Program-made: the position numbers and the translations under genes | Source: Rallus limicola | Taxonomy: Eukaryota > Chordata > Aves > Gruiformes > Rallidae | Length of the DNA: 64,000 nucleotides | Direction: 5' to 3' | Assembly: GCA_022605955.1 (NCBI GenBank) | Contig: JAKCOZ010000007.1 | Location: 15,195,501 to 15,259,500, forward strand | Notes under the pieces: model-generated | What the model was told of the DNA's origin: nothing | The model's database searches: none | The model's input: the letters and a program-made list of their open reading frames with translations, nothing else | In this document: piece after piece, positions 1-12,860 of the stretch | How the letters are laid out: every line of letters begins with the position of its first letter | Numbering within the stretch: the first letter of the stretch is position 1

Positions 1-518
1 AGTGGAATTAGTTACTGTAGCTGATCTGATCTGCAATTGGTGGTTTTTTTTTGGTTTTGAGTTCCCACAGTCTCAATTATGTCTCTCTATTCACAGTGAT
101 ACTTTCAGCTAGAGAAAGACAGCCCTTTTGGAAGCTTGAGTAAAGCACATACAGCTACAGAAAAACAAACGAAGGAATGAACATGGACTCATAGAAAAGT
201 AGGAAGACTTCAGGGAGTAGCTGGAGGAAAGAGCATGGCAAATTGCATGGTTCCCCTTTGAGAAGCAGGCTGAAAGGAAAATCACAGGAGAGCATGTTGT
301 CCTGGAGTAAAAGAAATAATAATGAAAAAAAATTATAAAGGAAATAGGTGATCAGAAAAGGAAGAACATGTAGTACTTCATAAAACAGCTTCCACTTTTT
401 CCAGTTCTCCCTAGATTATTTTATATAAACATTGATTATTTTAAATTTCTCGTACAGCTTCTCAAGACAACAGGACTTTGAGGGTAATCAATATATACAT
501 CCCAAGTGACAGCGCAGA
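1..518. other. Unique AT-rich sequence, no gene seen
   Basis: I see no coding region or recognisable repeat here. The only local structure is a short T-rich run near position 50. The stretch ends at the CR1 3' terminus that starts at 519. Confidence 0.5.
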
Positions 519-1000
519 TCATAGAATCACAGGCTGGTTTGGGTTGGAAGAGACCTCAAAGATCATCTAGTTCCACCCCCCTGCCATGCACAGGGACATC
601 CCACACTAGACCAGGTTGCCCAAAGTCCCATCCAATGTGGATGGAGTGGAGTGGGCAGCCACAGCTTCTCTGGGCAACCTGGGCCTCACCATCCTCAAAG
701 GGAATAATTTCTTCCTCGTATCTAATCTAAATCTACCCTCTTTCTGTTTAAAGCCGTTACCCCTTGTCCTATCACTACACTCCCTGACAAACAGTCCCTC
801 CACTCCCTGATAAACAGCCCCTCTCCATCTTTCCTGTAGCCCCTTCAGGTACTGGTAGGCTGCTGTAAGGTCTCCCTGGAGCCTTCTCTTCTTGAAGCTG
901 GACACGCCCAACTCTGTCCGCTTGTCTTCATAGGAGACGTGCTCCAGCCCTTGCATCGGCTCTGTAGCCCTTGTCTGGATTTGCTCTAACATCAAAAGAT
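519..1000 (-). mobile_element. CR1 LINE, 5'-truncated 3' end
   Basis: Read on the minus strand, this is the last part of a CR1 non-LTR retrotransposon. The plus-strand text opens with the reverse complement of the CR1 tail (TCATAGAATCACAGG). The minus-strand frame then gives the typical C-terminal end of the ORF2 reverse transcriptase: a GLEHVSYEDK block, KKRRLQGDLTAAYQYLKG, SDRTRGNGFK, GRFRLDTRKK and the closing GTLGNLV. The 5' boundary near 1000 is where similarity fades, so it is approximate. The frame stays open into flanking DNA as far as 1313, but that upstream part has no CR1 character and is probably chance. The copy lacks the endonuclease and the catalytic palm, so it cannot move itself. 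A 23-bp duplication lies inside it (778-817). Confidence 0.93.
778..817. repeat. 23-bp tandem duplication inside CR1
   Basis: The segment CACTCCCTGACAAACAG at 778-794 recurs as CACTCCCTGATAAACAG at 801-817, a period of 23 bp with one substitution. It lies in the CR1 region encoding the VEGLFV-type stretch and looks like a local slippage duplication after or near insertion. Confidence 0.8.
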
Positions 1001-2415
1001 CATTCAAAAGTACAAAATAACTTATAATCAAACTTGGGTTCCTACTTCTTGCCTTCAAATTTCTCTGAGGTAGTGAAACTTTGAAACCCAAACTGCAGAG
1101 GATATCAGGCTCATTCTGTTTCGGCTCAATGCAGATGTTGCTTTCTAAAGGAAAAAAAAAGGCTTTTCTGCATGAAGATTTTGGCAGAGTACATCTGTAC
1201 TTCTGCTGAATCTTTCTGTAAATCATATAAACAAGACTGGAACCAGCAGAGCCAATAGGTGAGCACCACTCAGGCACAGCTGAACTGCTTAGGGTAAGCT
1301 CGCTTTTACTCACAAGACTGTCACATTAAGAATGCAGGAATTGCCTCTCTTGAACATCATTTCATAAAGGGAATGCATGAGAATAGAAAGGAGAAAGCTG
1401 GCCTTTGATTTGCCATCAGTGTTATTTAAAGAGCTTTGTTCAGAAAACATCTTTAAGGTCCTCTAAATCAGTTAGGCATCATGTAAGATGAAGTTTTCAG
1501 GGAAGGGATATATTACAGAGGTGTTACTTGGGTTGTAAGGTTAGATGTAGGAGCAGGTCAGGGGATGAATTGCAGGTTCATTACCAAAACACACCTATGG
1601 ATGTGCAGAAGGTAACCTAGCACAATCCCTCCTCATCAATCTTCTGTTTGTACTTGATGAAGGTCTTACTCATATACCTGGCAGGAAATTTCCAGAAAAC
1701 TCAGCCCTTATGGGGAATTTCAAGAGGTTCTCTCAATTAGGAGTAGGCAATCCCAAGATGAATTTTATAGATCGAAATCTTGCATTCAACAATACAATAT
1801 AGAAGAACCTATATGCCTGATCTCTCATTACACAAAAGCTCCTGCTTGCCTTCTCCTCACCTCTCAAGCTCTGTGTGAGTAAGATCATAACCATGTTTTT
1901 CTAGGCCGTAGAAACCTAACTGGGAAACACTTGTGATGGAAGCAGGGGTTTTGCAAAGGGCTTTCCTTAACGAACGTGGTTTGCATTATGTTTGAGCCTC
2001 TGCTCCAAATATTATCCCTGGCTAGGGTGAAGTGCACGTGCACTGGAAGAGCAAAGAACAGTAATGATGGTTGCAGCTGTCTGGTCCAGTTTACAATCCT
2101 CCACTTTTGTTAAGAGGTGCTAGTGAATAGTAGTGTAAATCAGATGGTACCTTTTATTTTGGTGGTGGGATGCCACGGTGTAGATAGAGCAGAGAAATTA
2201 TGGTGAAGAGTAGGCTAGATGTGCAGAAGCTGTAGGTTAGGTGCCATGAAGAAAGATACACCAGTCCTGGTTGTGACTGGAAACTCTGGGGACTTGTGAT
2301 GAACCTACAAGCCAAGACAAGGATGGACTCATTCAGCTTGGATATAATTCCAGGAATAGTGTTCAGGAGCCTACTGAGAGATGTGGTTGCTGCCAGAATG
2401 TAGAGAAAACCATAG
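1001..2415. other. Unique sequence, no gene seen
   Basis: No repeat family or exon is recognisable. Open frames are short and occur on both strands. The stretch runs up to the left target-site copy of the LTR at 2421. Confidence 0.45.
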
Positions 2416-2699
2416 GGCACTGTTGTGGTTTTGTGTGGTGAGATTCTGGTGGAGGAGGGGGGACTGCAGGAGTGGATTCTGCAAGAAGCAGGTGGAGGCT
2501 TTCTGCAGGCCCAATAGAGTATATACCAGCTGGGCTCAAGAATGGACCCACCACTGGTCAAGGCCGAGCCCATCAGTGACGGTCACAGCAACTCTGGGAG
2601 AAAAAAAAAAAGTAAGCAGCCGCTTTTTGTAACCAGAGAAAGGAGTGAGACGATGTAAAACTGCAGAAACAAAGGTCAGTGAAGAAGTGGGGAAGAGGT

Positions 2700-3130
2700 G
2701 TTCCAGGTGCTGGAGAGAGATTCCCCTGAAGCCCATGGAGAAGCCCATGGTGAGGCAGGCTGTCCCTCTGCAGCCCATGGAAGATGATGAGGAGCAGAGA
2801 TCCCACCTGCAGCCCTTGGAGAGACCTTATGTTGGAGTGGGTTGAAGAGACATGAGGAAGATCCTGTGACCTGCGTTGGAGCAAACTTCTGGAAGGACCT
2901 GCAGCCATGTAGAGAGAGAAGCCCATGCTGGAGCATGTTTGCTTGGGGGACTTGTAACTCCACGAGGGAGCAGACAGGAGCAGTGTGGGCCTGAGAGACT
3001 GCACCCCATAAAAGTGACCCATGCTGGGGCAGTTGGTAAAGAGCTGAAGCCCCATGGGAAAGGACTCATGTTGGAGAAGTTTGTGGAGGACTGTCTCCCA
3101 TGAGTGGAACCTCACATTGGAGCAGGGGAA
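2700..3130 (+). repeat. Degenerate internal repeats within the LTR
   Basis: Variants of a CAGCCCATGGAG / CATGCTGGAGCAG motif recur many times with irregular spacing. The same block is present at the matching place in the 18664 copy, so the array was part of the LTR before insertion. Its role is unknown. Confidence 0.6.
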
Positions 3131-3364
3131 GAGTGTGAGGAATGCACCCCTCTTCCTGCTGAGGAAAACAACTCATGGGGAACTGACTGAAACCCCCATT
3201 CCCCCAGTCCCTGTCCCTCTTCCTCCCAATGGGGGGGAAGAAGGGAGTGAAATCATAACTCAAGTGAAGTCTGCTGAGAAGGGAAGGGTGTGGGGAGGTG
3301 CTTTAAGATCTGGTGGCACTTTTCATTATCTGACTCTGGTGTCACTGGATGTGTAGTGCAGTGT

Positions 3365-3370
3365 AATAAA
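3365..3370 (+). terminator. AATAAA polyadenylation hexamer in the LTR
   Basis: The hexamer sits about 190 bp before the LTR end, in a place consistent with a retroviral polyadenylation signal. It supports plus orientation. In the 18664 copy the homologous place is occupied by a CT-rich duplication and lacks the hexamer. Confidence 0.5.
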
Positions 3371-3568
3371 ATAGATGTTTTTCTTTTTTTATTCTGTGTT
3401 GAGTCAGTTTTGCCCATGACACTAATTGCAGAATGATCTCTCCCTGCCCTTATCTTGACTCCTAAGCCTCTCAATATCTATTTTTCTCCTGTCCAGCTGA
3501 AAAGGGGAGTGACAGACAAAATTTGGTGGGTATCTGGCCTCCAGCCAGGGTCAAACCACCATAGACAT

Positions 3569-6500
3569 CTTCTAGTGCTGCTGTAGCTAAACTACATGGC
3601 AAATTAACGTGCAAAACCCTGGTCAAGTCACATTCCTCTTTATCTGCAAGGGTTTAAGTTACACTCAGCCTTTATGCTAGAACCTTATCAGAAAGTAACG
3701 ACTGTATGAAAAATATACATAATTTCTAATATTCATCTTCATCTCTGTCAGTCTGAGGAAGAAATTAAATGTTCCCTGCTTCATCTTTTATTTGGTATAG
3801 GATAATCATGAATACAGAGGTCTCCTTCATCCTCATGCAATGGTAATAGGAAATGATACAGTTTCTACCATCTTTCTGTACATAATCTTATGGCATTTAA
3901 ATGCCTCATTATAATGATGCAGAAGAGCACCAAGCTTTCTTACATTGTTATATTTGTCTAGTTATATTTCCTTATTCTGAGAGACAAACATTAAATGGAA
4001 AAATCTGTTTCAAGCCTTTATAGATCTTTCGAAATGACTTATGAAAGCAAATTCAAGTTATTAACCTCCAATGCACCACAAATGTTTCTGCAGAGAGTAA
4101 GAGCATACTGTAAATAATGTTCTTGTTTTCCTTTTTTTTTTTTTTTTTTGGTATGCCACTGCTGGGGCTAGTATTCTTTGAAATTCCTCATGAGAACAGT
4201 TGAACCTCTCCTGCTACTAAGATTAGGCTTGTAGGTATTTGAAATTAACGTTTGTACGAATGGATATTAAATAGGGGGGAAAAATGTGACACTAGGAATG
4301 TATGTCAACACAGCAGTTTTTAAGGTTCTAGTTGACATGTTTTTTTTCTAAATAATAACATCCTCCGTCCCATGCATATAAAAACCCCAAAGTATTTTAC
4401 CAAATGGCTTGTGCTGTATGACATGAACAGACAAAAAGTTAAACAGCACACTAGGAACATGTGATAAAGTTTTTTCCCAGAATCTCCATGTTAAATTTTT
4501 CATTAATTTATACTCTGGAGGAGATTTTTGCCATGAATATTTAGTATAATATATATGTAGTATAATGAAGAATTTGGATTAATGTGTGCTCATGTTAAAT
4601 CTGACTTTATAGACTGAATTTTAAAAAAGTAAGTGAAGTCACTGCTTACTTTTATGAAGAACCAAGCAGGTAAGTTTGCCCCACTGTGGGTGACAAAACT
4701 GTAGTTACTAGCTTCAAACAAGGTGATGGTATGTTAATAGAGTTTGACAGATGCTGTAAAAGGTAGAATTTTTATTTCCAACATCCTGCTATACCATTCC
4801 TGATACAGTCATATTCTAAGGCCAGGATAATTTCCTTACTCAGTTTGGCTTATGCAATACAAAAGAAAAAGCATCAGACTCCAAGTCTGAGACAAAGCTT
4901 CTGGCTTCCCTGTTTGCTTTATTGGTCCTCAGGGAAGAGGTACAACATCAGCCAGAACAACCTCTGACCCAACCTTGTGTGGGGATGTGGGAATTGGTGA
5001 GCTCTTCTCAGGTCTTCCAGCAGCCACTGAAAGGATCTTGTCACAGACATTTACACAGAGCAGGGCAGGCAGCAATAACTTATTCCCCAGTGTGCTTTGG
5101 GGACAGAAAACAAATGCATCTAGAGAGATAAGGTGTGTTTTGATACCTGGAAGCAGCCCTAACAACAAGTTTTCTCATAAATACGCTGATAGGGACGTGG
5201 AGGGTTCATGCAGAAGCTGGTGTGCTCAGCTGCAGGCTTCAGTCCCAGGGCTGTCTCTAAGGTTAGGAACTGGAAAAATCTACATAGGTGGTTGAAAATA
5301 CTGCAAGGTAGATGTTATAGGAGATCCACCAGTATTTCAATAAACTGCTGCTGTATATTTACACGTTTGAAGCGTGGTGTTTCCCTCTCAGTGGTAACCA
5401 GCGTCTTTGAGAAAGCTGTCACCTAGACTAACTCAACTTTAAATTGTATTGCTAAAGACATATGCAGATGCTTTCCTTTAAGTGTGGAGTGCTACTAGTG
5501 GATTGAAAATGTGTGATTTTTCATGTCTGGTGAGGATGTAGGGATGTCCTAAGTGAGACCTTACACAAAATGGATGAAATATGTACTGTAAAGATAAGGA
5601 TTAAGCCTAAATCAGCATTATTTGAGTTTATACAGAAAATCAAATACTGTTCTGAACAGATACTTTCCTGACCTGGGCTATACAGCATATGTTTTAACTT
5701 AAAATACATATTTAAGTGAAAAACTGTAGATATTAAATTTTCTAACCTAAGTCCCTGTGCTATAGTTTGCATAGTTTCCTGGTTTTCCTTAATGTCAGTG
5801 CTAGATTGCTCTCTGACAACCTAGTTTGAGTCTGATTTTGCAGTTCTTAGATTAGGTTTGGAAACTGCTGGTCAAAAATTCATGACCTGCCTCAGAGAAT
5901 CAGAATAAACAATCAAACCTGATCCTTTGGTGCCTCTTAAAATCATTTTAATTGCTTTAAGAATACCTTAACACATATTAATTAATATTTGCTTTGCTGC
6001 AGTGCACTAGCTTGCTTAGCCACTTCTTTTTATTTCTTCATGTTCAACTTAAATGAAAACCTACTGCAGCTAAGCTATAGAAAAGACTGTCTATACAACT
6101 AGAAGAGGAATAATTATACTAGAAAAATGGGATTTGAAATTACTTGGAATTTCAAAGAATAAAATGTTAACACAAATGCATAAAGACTTTATAAAAGCAG
6201 TGTATGCACAACGCATCCAGATGTGAATGCAAAATGAGTGCTAGAGGGTGATACAGAAACCAAGGGTCAGGAAAAAGAAAGCAAAGGAAATCTATGTGTA
6301 AAGTTTAGGAAATGTCTGTAATTTACATTACAAAGTCTCTCATGCCAACAACAAAGCTGTATTTTGAATTTATAGATTGACAACTGGCGTGTGGGCTTTG
6401 GCATGACTGAGTTCATCTCCTGGTTATCACCAGGATATTGCGTGGAACCAGCATTTGTCAGGAAGCTGGTGTGCCACATCTCAGCGGGGTAAGAAACTTT

Positions 6501-9500
6501 TCCTCAGTCTCAACTGCAGTGGCACTGAAATTACATATTCTTCTGGGCTGTTGTTCAAGCTGAAACAAAACCTAGCATGTGAGTCTAACACTGCGTGCAC
6601 AAAAGGGAAAAGTGAATTTCTCAGCAAGCTACCAAATCTCTGTGAGGCAAATTAAAAATCACGAAGAAAGAGCGACAGTCAAACCTTAAAAGAACAAAAG
6701 AAAATGCAAAAACTTGGAGAAACACTTCCTAAAGTTTCTGTTGAATATTAATTGCAGATCTTTTGGCTTCTCCCCTCTTCTATCAGTTATGAAATCAGAT
6801 TAGGAAACCAAATTAAACAGTGATAAAGTATGCAACAACCCTCCTGAAGTGCTCCTTTCCAGATAGCAGAATAAAACCATCATCAATTTCCATGCCTATT
6901 TCTCTGGCCTGTTTGACACATTGATATGTCAGTGATGGCTGGAATGTGTAGGCCTTTCTACAAAGAGAAGGAAAAATATTTTATGTATTCATTTCACTTC
7001 GCAAATTGTTTATCTGCACCGAGAACTTGAATAAAAACATCTTGATTCAATATTAATCTCATTGTCATTTTCTCCCTGTTATGGAACACGTTACATTTTT
7101 CATGAGTTTATCTCAGGTTGCCAAGGTGACATCTACTTTTTCACCTCACCATCCCCAGATTGATTACATTTCCATGTGATAATGCAGCCTTGATTCCTCC
7201 ACAATTCTTTTCCTTTTGGGCACTTTGGTGCAATGTCTATCGTGTTTCCATGGAGTCAGGAAGGCAAAAAAGCATTTTCTGGGAAGGGTATCAAATGTCA
7301 CTGAAGTCTGTCCCAACCCTTTTTTTCCCATCCATGATGGGCTTTTACTGGGGCAGCCTATGGAAAAGAGAGTTCTACACCAGCTCTTCTCTTTGATAGT
7401 TTCTCTTTTATCCTTGTAGGCATCAACTGTCATCTGCAGAGCACTGGTGCCTGAATTTCCTCCTGCAAGCATAAGGTGGGATTTTTTTTTAATTAATATG
7501 AATATTCATCTCAATAATTTCTCATGCTTTGATAACCAACATAGAAACATGTCTTTTACTTATATTTCTGGGGAAATAGACTCAGTAGCAGAAAGACATG
7601 AGTAACTTAAACTGGTCTTCAATTTCAGAAGCTCTGCTAGTAATTCTCATGAATCTCATTAGCTGTTGTGCAGCTCCTGTGCACTGTCCAGACTGCTTAT
7701 CAACGAAGACTCAGGTTTACCTGCTGATAAGAATGGTTTGGTTGTGGGTTTTATTATTTCTGTATAAAACTTTACAAATATTTATAGAAATCTATGTAGA
7801 TAACTTCTAAGAGGCTATGTAGGTTATAAAGAGGCTCTTAATACCACTGTAAATTCACTGATTTCAAACGGATTCCAGAAGGAGATAAATAGCTTTTGAC
7901 TAGTTGAGAAAATTTAACATTAAAGTATATATACAACACAGCTGGGAGACTTTTCAGCCACCTCAAGTTTGTTTCCTTGCTTGATTGCAGGGTCAGTCGT
8001 GGGGTATTACAGACGTTTTCTGCTTCATGTAACAGGATAAACAGCATTCAAGGAACAAAATGTTACACTTTGCTAAGAAAAGAAGTATCATGGGTGTTTA
8101 TTCATTCTTCAAAATAGCTGCATTAAGTGAAAAGAGGTAACACTTTAGCCCTTAATGAAAAAAACAAGTGTAAACACAATTAACACTTTAGTTTATATTT
8201 TAAATTTAGTATCCAAATGTTTACAAAGGCAGCTACTAGCAAGTATGTGTTGGATTGTACACCGCCTTGCACGTAGTTTAACTTAGCCTTACTACTTATT
8301 TATGTTAACAAACACTTCATTTAGACTAGCAATAGAAGAGTGATCACTGAACCATTAAAAATTGGGTTTTTTCATATAGTTATGGTCTGAAGTGACGTCT
8401 TCCTTATTAAAGTTAACCCAGGTTCAAGAGTCTATGTGGTAGAATGAAACACTAATAATGGTGATGCTGGATGCTGTCATTGACAACTAAACAAAGGAAT
8501 TTAACAATTTGGAAGATACAGTAGTATTTTCTACCTAAGGTGTTGCCTGCTGATTGGTTTTGGAAATTTTATTTTAACTTTTATGTGCATCTCAGAAAAT
8601 GTACTAATTCAGGATGATGGGATGCAATAAAAGAGGAAATTATGTGTTCTGTTATAAAATGTATTATCCTGTGTCCATCATCCTGTACACAAAAGGATTT
8701 CTCCCTAAGACCACATTGTTCAAGCTTTATTTAATGATGTGGAAGAACATCTAATACTCTCAAGTGTGCATCCACTAACGCTTTTTGAGGCTATTAGAAT
8801 AATACGACTACTAATTATCTTATACCTGGGATTCTGTTCCTTGGTAAACACCATAATAATGTGATTCATCATAGGATGATTTTACTAAAACAGTTGCAAC
8901 TTGCGCATACTTTACTTTAGATGATCTCTATCTGTGGGGTGTCAAAGTATTTAAAAGTTTGAGGTGGCACAACCTCGCTCCTTTGGCTTATTAGCAAACA
9001 TATTTTCCACCCAAATGTTTTTCTCTCTCATTTGATAGAGCTGTTCTGATAGGAACAAACTGATTTGGGAGCATCTCTGTGAACCAAAGCAACAAAAAGT
9101 AGGAGTCGAACTACTGATATTTAGCCCACTGTATTCAGAAAAATCTCTGTGAATTTTTGAACAGATTTCAGTTCTCATGTTTATTAATTTGGAAATTTCC
9201 AGTGAAAATCCATTATTTGCTAGTCCCTGGTTTTAAAATTGCAACTATACATTTTGGAGAGGAAAAACAGTAGTGTGGGACCTAGCAGATGTTTGAGAAA
9301 TGAATAGTTGAAGCAAACGGTACACAAACAGCCCAAACCACAAACTGTTCAAACACATTGGCAAGTAGTTGCTAATAACAAAGACATTTGCAAAATACTA
9401 TTTGAAATTGCCATTTTATTTGATCTCCTGATAGTAGCACAAGCTAAGAAGAATAAGGGAAGTAAATAGATGACATGAATTTAAACTCATTATGGCTTTG

Positions 9501-11363
9501 TGAACAGCATTCCTTCCCAAAATGTGTTGGCTAAATGCTAGGACACACAATAGCATTGTACTCTTTTTATTATTCGTTTGCTCATTAGAGTTGTCAGATT
9601 ATAGGCATGTGAAATGCAGAAGTTCCAATGAGAGAGGTGGCATGAAATGAGGATCTCCTCATGTTCCTATCCATGGCTTTTGGTCCTGCCTTCACGGAGG
9701 TGTTTTTTTGGGCTAGGAAGATTGCTGTTCCCCTTCTTTGGCCTTTCTGCAGCATTAAGTAGCTGTGGGCTACAGTGTTCTCTCATGTTTTGCTAGGAAC
9801 TGTGATCAGTAGTTCAGCTTTATGTAATCCACTGAGGAAAAACTGCAAGTCATGAGGAAACCTGGTGTGGACTATGGCCAAAACACTTCTGAGACACTTA
9901 ATCTATTTATTTGATTCTATATACACTGCCATGAAATAAGCTTTTTACCCTATGGAGTTCAAAATCACCTATTTCAACATAGATTTGAGGCAAAAATATA
10001 CATTAGGTAAAGAGAGATTAATTTTATTTTGGTTTTACATTACATGTAATACACATGTATCATCTGTCAGATACGGGCAGCAAGGTACATGATACACTAT
10101 ACACACTATAAGCCTCTTTTTGTGAAAGATGCCTTCTCTCTTTACCACACAGCTTGTGTTTTGTTACACAGGATACATTATTATATGCCTCCTATAGAGA
10201 TTTTCAGGATCCTGTCTGTTATCTCACATAAAGAGCAATCTCCTACTCAAGTGGGACTTGGGTGCTTTTAGGAAAGGCTGGTGTAGCTAAGAGTGGAAGA
10301 GGGATTCTGCAACTGCTGTTCATACTTTTTTTTTTATTCAGATCAGGCAGGGACTTTTAACAACAGAAAATTTTCTTTGGTGCTTTCTTATCCTTAATTT
10401 GGAGATGCTGAAGAAGTTTGAGATTTTTGAACAAAGATTTTAAGAGGAAAACAGAGAGTTTTTGATAAGGAACTTACCCACAGTGCGCCTGCTAGAAGAT
10501 GAACAACACAAAACTGTCCATCTTTGAGGAAAGACAGTATTCTATGGCCAACATTACGTTTCTACTCTTTCTTTCTTGTAAAAGAGCAGAAAGAAAAATA
10601 CTGTTTTTGTTATCTAAATGAGACATACCTGTTTTTCTACAGAAGTTCAGAAGAACAAATTACAGTTAGGAAATGCAATAGCTAGAGGTAGCATAATTAG
10701 CATCTCTGTGAGTGTAATTTTTCAATAGTCCACACTGTAAAGGAAACTGTGGCAATGGGTATGTTTTTAGGATACAGCTAGGACTATTGAGCTATACTTT
10801 CATCAAATTTCTGAACAAGTGCAGAGTTTGTACTTTCTTCTGGTCCACTGAATACGTTTTTGGCAAAATATTGACTAGAGCAAAACCACTAACTTGAACC
10901 ACAACACAATATAAAAGTAAAAGCTGCAAAACATTACAGAAAATAAAGGGTTTGTGTTTAAACTTTGATGTAGGCTGAATTTGCTTTTTGTTTTTCTTCA
11001 TATATAGCTAAGGGATGCTGGTGCTTATTATATAAGATTTTATTAGGCTAAAATTGGAGCATATTTGTCTTCTCTCTGCATTGAAATTCACTGGAGGAAT
11101 GCCTGCTCTTGGGGGAGGTAGAGGAAAACCCCTTGCTAATAATTTAAACCCAGAATTCATGCTGCAGCATGCCTGAGAGAAAAATCACAATCAAGTGGCA
11201 GCTGCTTGTGACTCTACTATGATAACGGTTCTTCCTTTTTCATAGCTCTGTATTTTATATAAGATTGAATATCCAGGAGAGTCTAAAGCTGTGTGGCTTG
11301 ACTCAATAGCTGCTTCTCCTGTTGATTTTATAGGAGTATCTGGATTTATGTTGCTTCCTTATC
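3569..11363. other. Long unique AT-rich stretch, no gene seen
   Basis: About 7.8 kb with no recognised interspersed repeat and no credible exon; all open frames are under about 110 codons, unsupported and often overlapping. The only conspicuous local feature is an 18-base T run at 4132-4149. The piece near 7000-7200 has a more mixed composition but nothing I can assign. Confidence 0.45.
4132..4149. repeat. T18 homopolymer
   Basis: An uninterrupted run of 18 T. No retroposed sequence with target duplications is evident next to it, so it is listed as a simple repeat only. Confidence 0.9.
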
Positions 11364-11402
11364 CCACAGACACACAGACACAGACACAAACACAGACACA
11401 TG
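11364..11402. repeat. CA-rich imperfect microsatellite
   Basis: An irregular CACAGA/CACAAA repeat of about 39 bp. Confidence 0.85.
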
Positions 11403-12329
11403 TCGTGTTACCCCATGTTTGATCTTGAGTCTGGATATGGCCTATTGCAGATGAGATCTGGGGCCTCATCCAAGACCATTCAAATCACTGGGGAGACTTC
11501 TACTTGTTTGCATAATTTTTGGATCAGGTTCCTAACCATACTACAGTATGCTGAACCCCACATCTGAAATGAAAGGTGTGGGGCTTAAGCCCTTGAGTAA
11601 CTTTGATTCCTTCAGTAATGCCTCCTAGTGATGTTACACAGGTTTTAAACATTTTTACACTTAGTTTGTATCTTCATAGCAGAATCTCTGTGCATGTAGA
11701 TTCATATACATTCAAACCAGAAGATTTATTTTTTTTTTTCACTTAAAAAGAAGTCTAGCTGGATCTTCATATTGCATATGCAGCACTTGCAAAGTGCCCT
11801 GTCTCACAAGTTGCACTCTGCTCAGGTTGCTCCTCTCTTATTTCAACAGTACCTTGTGAGGACTCCTGCAGGGATGGACTGTACAGCTCGGTTCCTCCTT
11901 AAGAGTCTCTCTAAAGGAAGATAATGCACTGCTGTCTGCAACACGTACTGCTCTAGCTGGTTGACACATTTTGTAGTTTAGTCAAAATTTGATTTGCTGC
12001 AGGGAGAGAATTCTGATGCAGCTTAGCCATGAAGCAGCCTGTATATGTGTTGGAGAATATTAATTTCATACATTCTACTTCCACTGTGGATCTGAAGCCC
12101 TGATGGCATGAGAACATTGATTTAGATGTTCCCAACCAAACTCTAGCCTACTACAGTTACATTTAACTCTTCATAGGCAAAATGCAGAACAAGGTTCAGC
12201 TAAATTTATACTGAGTAATGCCTACTGAAATGATGGGACTATTAGTCCTAAACCAAACATAAACAAATGGTGTAATGAAGGAATTCTTCCAAATCCATTT
12301 TTATTCCCATCAGGTTTCAGACTCCTTGG

Positions 12330-12640
12330 CCAGCCCTGTCCTTACAATTCTGTGGGCTGCCGTGCTGCCTGTGTTGCAGCCCTGCAATGCATCACCTTGC
12401 CCTGTTTCTGCTTGCATTTAATGACCTTCTTTACACTGTCCGTGTAAACCTTACCTGCCTAAAGTTGGGGCTATTACAATTCTTTTTGCTGCTGTGGCCA
12501 ATTAGCTGCTAATGAAGGCATCCGAGTAGTTGAAATCCTGTAATTATTATGAATCAAGATCCCAGAATTCTGTCCCGAGAAGGCAGCCATTAAAAAACTA
12601 CTAACAGCTAACTTTTTAACCTGTGTTTAATATTTTTAGC
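12330..12640. promoter_or_regulatory. Candidate conserved non-coding element (homeodomain-like sites)
   Basis: The block differs from its AT-rich surroundings. It is of balanced composition and contains closely spaced homeodomain-type cores: CAATTAG then CTAATGA near 12500-12515, and GTAATTATTATGA near 12540. This clustering is often seen in developmental enhancers. I have no alignment to show conservation, so this is pattern recognition only. Confidence 0.2.
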
Positions 12641-12810
12641 CAGAAAAAAATATTTTTTGTATGTATTATGGTGCTTTTTCAGCCAAAGGGGATTAATTTT
12701 ACCTTGTTTAACGTGCAGCACCCGAAACAGAAATATTAAAAATTAGTTGATATGAATACGTATTTCAAAGTAGGTAATTGTTTAGAAACAGCAAACAATT
12801 TTATTGAGTT

Positions 12811-12860
12811 TAAAAGAAAATCTTTTGGGTCTAAAGAAAATCTTTTGGGTGTAAAGAAAA
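12811..12860. repeat. 20-bp tandem repeat, 2.5 copies
   Basis: The unit TAAAGAAAATCTTTTGGGTS (S = C or G) occurs at 12811-12830 and 12831-12850, then half again to 12860. It is probably a replication-slippage product. Confidence 0.9.

Larger units (their letters stand above)
2421..3563 (+). mobile_element. Solo LTR of an endogenous retrovirus (family A, copy 1)
   Basis: This is an LTR of about 1.14 kb with no retroviral genes beside it, so it is probably a solo LTR left by recombination between two LTRs. It begins TGTTGTGGTTTTG and ends AAACCACCATA, a mutated form of the AAACCACCACA seen in the other copy (18664-19752). It carries the same internal order: a GGAG/CAG-rich block of degenerate repeats (about 2700-3130), a TTTAAGATCTGG segment, a polyadenylation hexamer AATAAA at 3365-3370, a GCAGAATGATCTCTCCCTG block, and the terminal TCTGGCCTCCAGCCAGGGTCAAACC. 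Flanks GGCAC (2416-2420) and GACAT (3564-3568) could be a decayed 5-bp target duplication, matching at 3 of 5 with both differences transitions. Short open frames on both strands inside it have no retroviral character. Confidence 0.88.
2416..3568. repeat. Possible decayed 5-bp target-site duplication around the LTR
   Basis: GGCAC precedes the LTR and GACAT follows it. Three of five bases match and the two differences are transitions. This is weak alone, but it agrees with the LTR boundaries inferred from the second copy. Confidence 0.35.

Noticed and set aside
606..1313. A 235-codon minus-strand open frame that could be read as a gene
   Set aside because: Its C-terminal half is the CR1 reverse-transcriptase tail and its N-terminal half has no recognisable character; it is a repeat remnant running into chance open sequence.
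2573..3356. Several overlapping frames of 80-180 codons on both strands
   Set aside because: They all lie in the family A LTR, whose degenerate GGAG/CCATG repeats keep frames open on both strands. The LTR is non-coding.
4132..4149. T18 run as the tail of a minus-strand processed retrogene
   Set aside because: No coding similarity, truncated transcript or flanking duplication could be seen next to it. The same applies to the A or T runs at 29076, 54782 and 57281.
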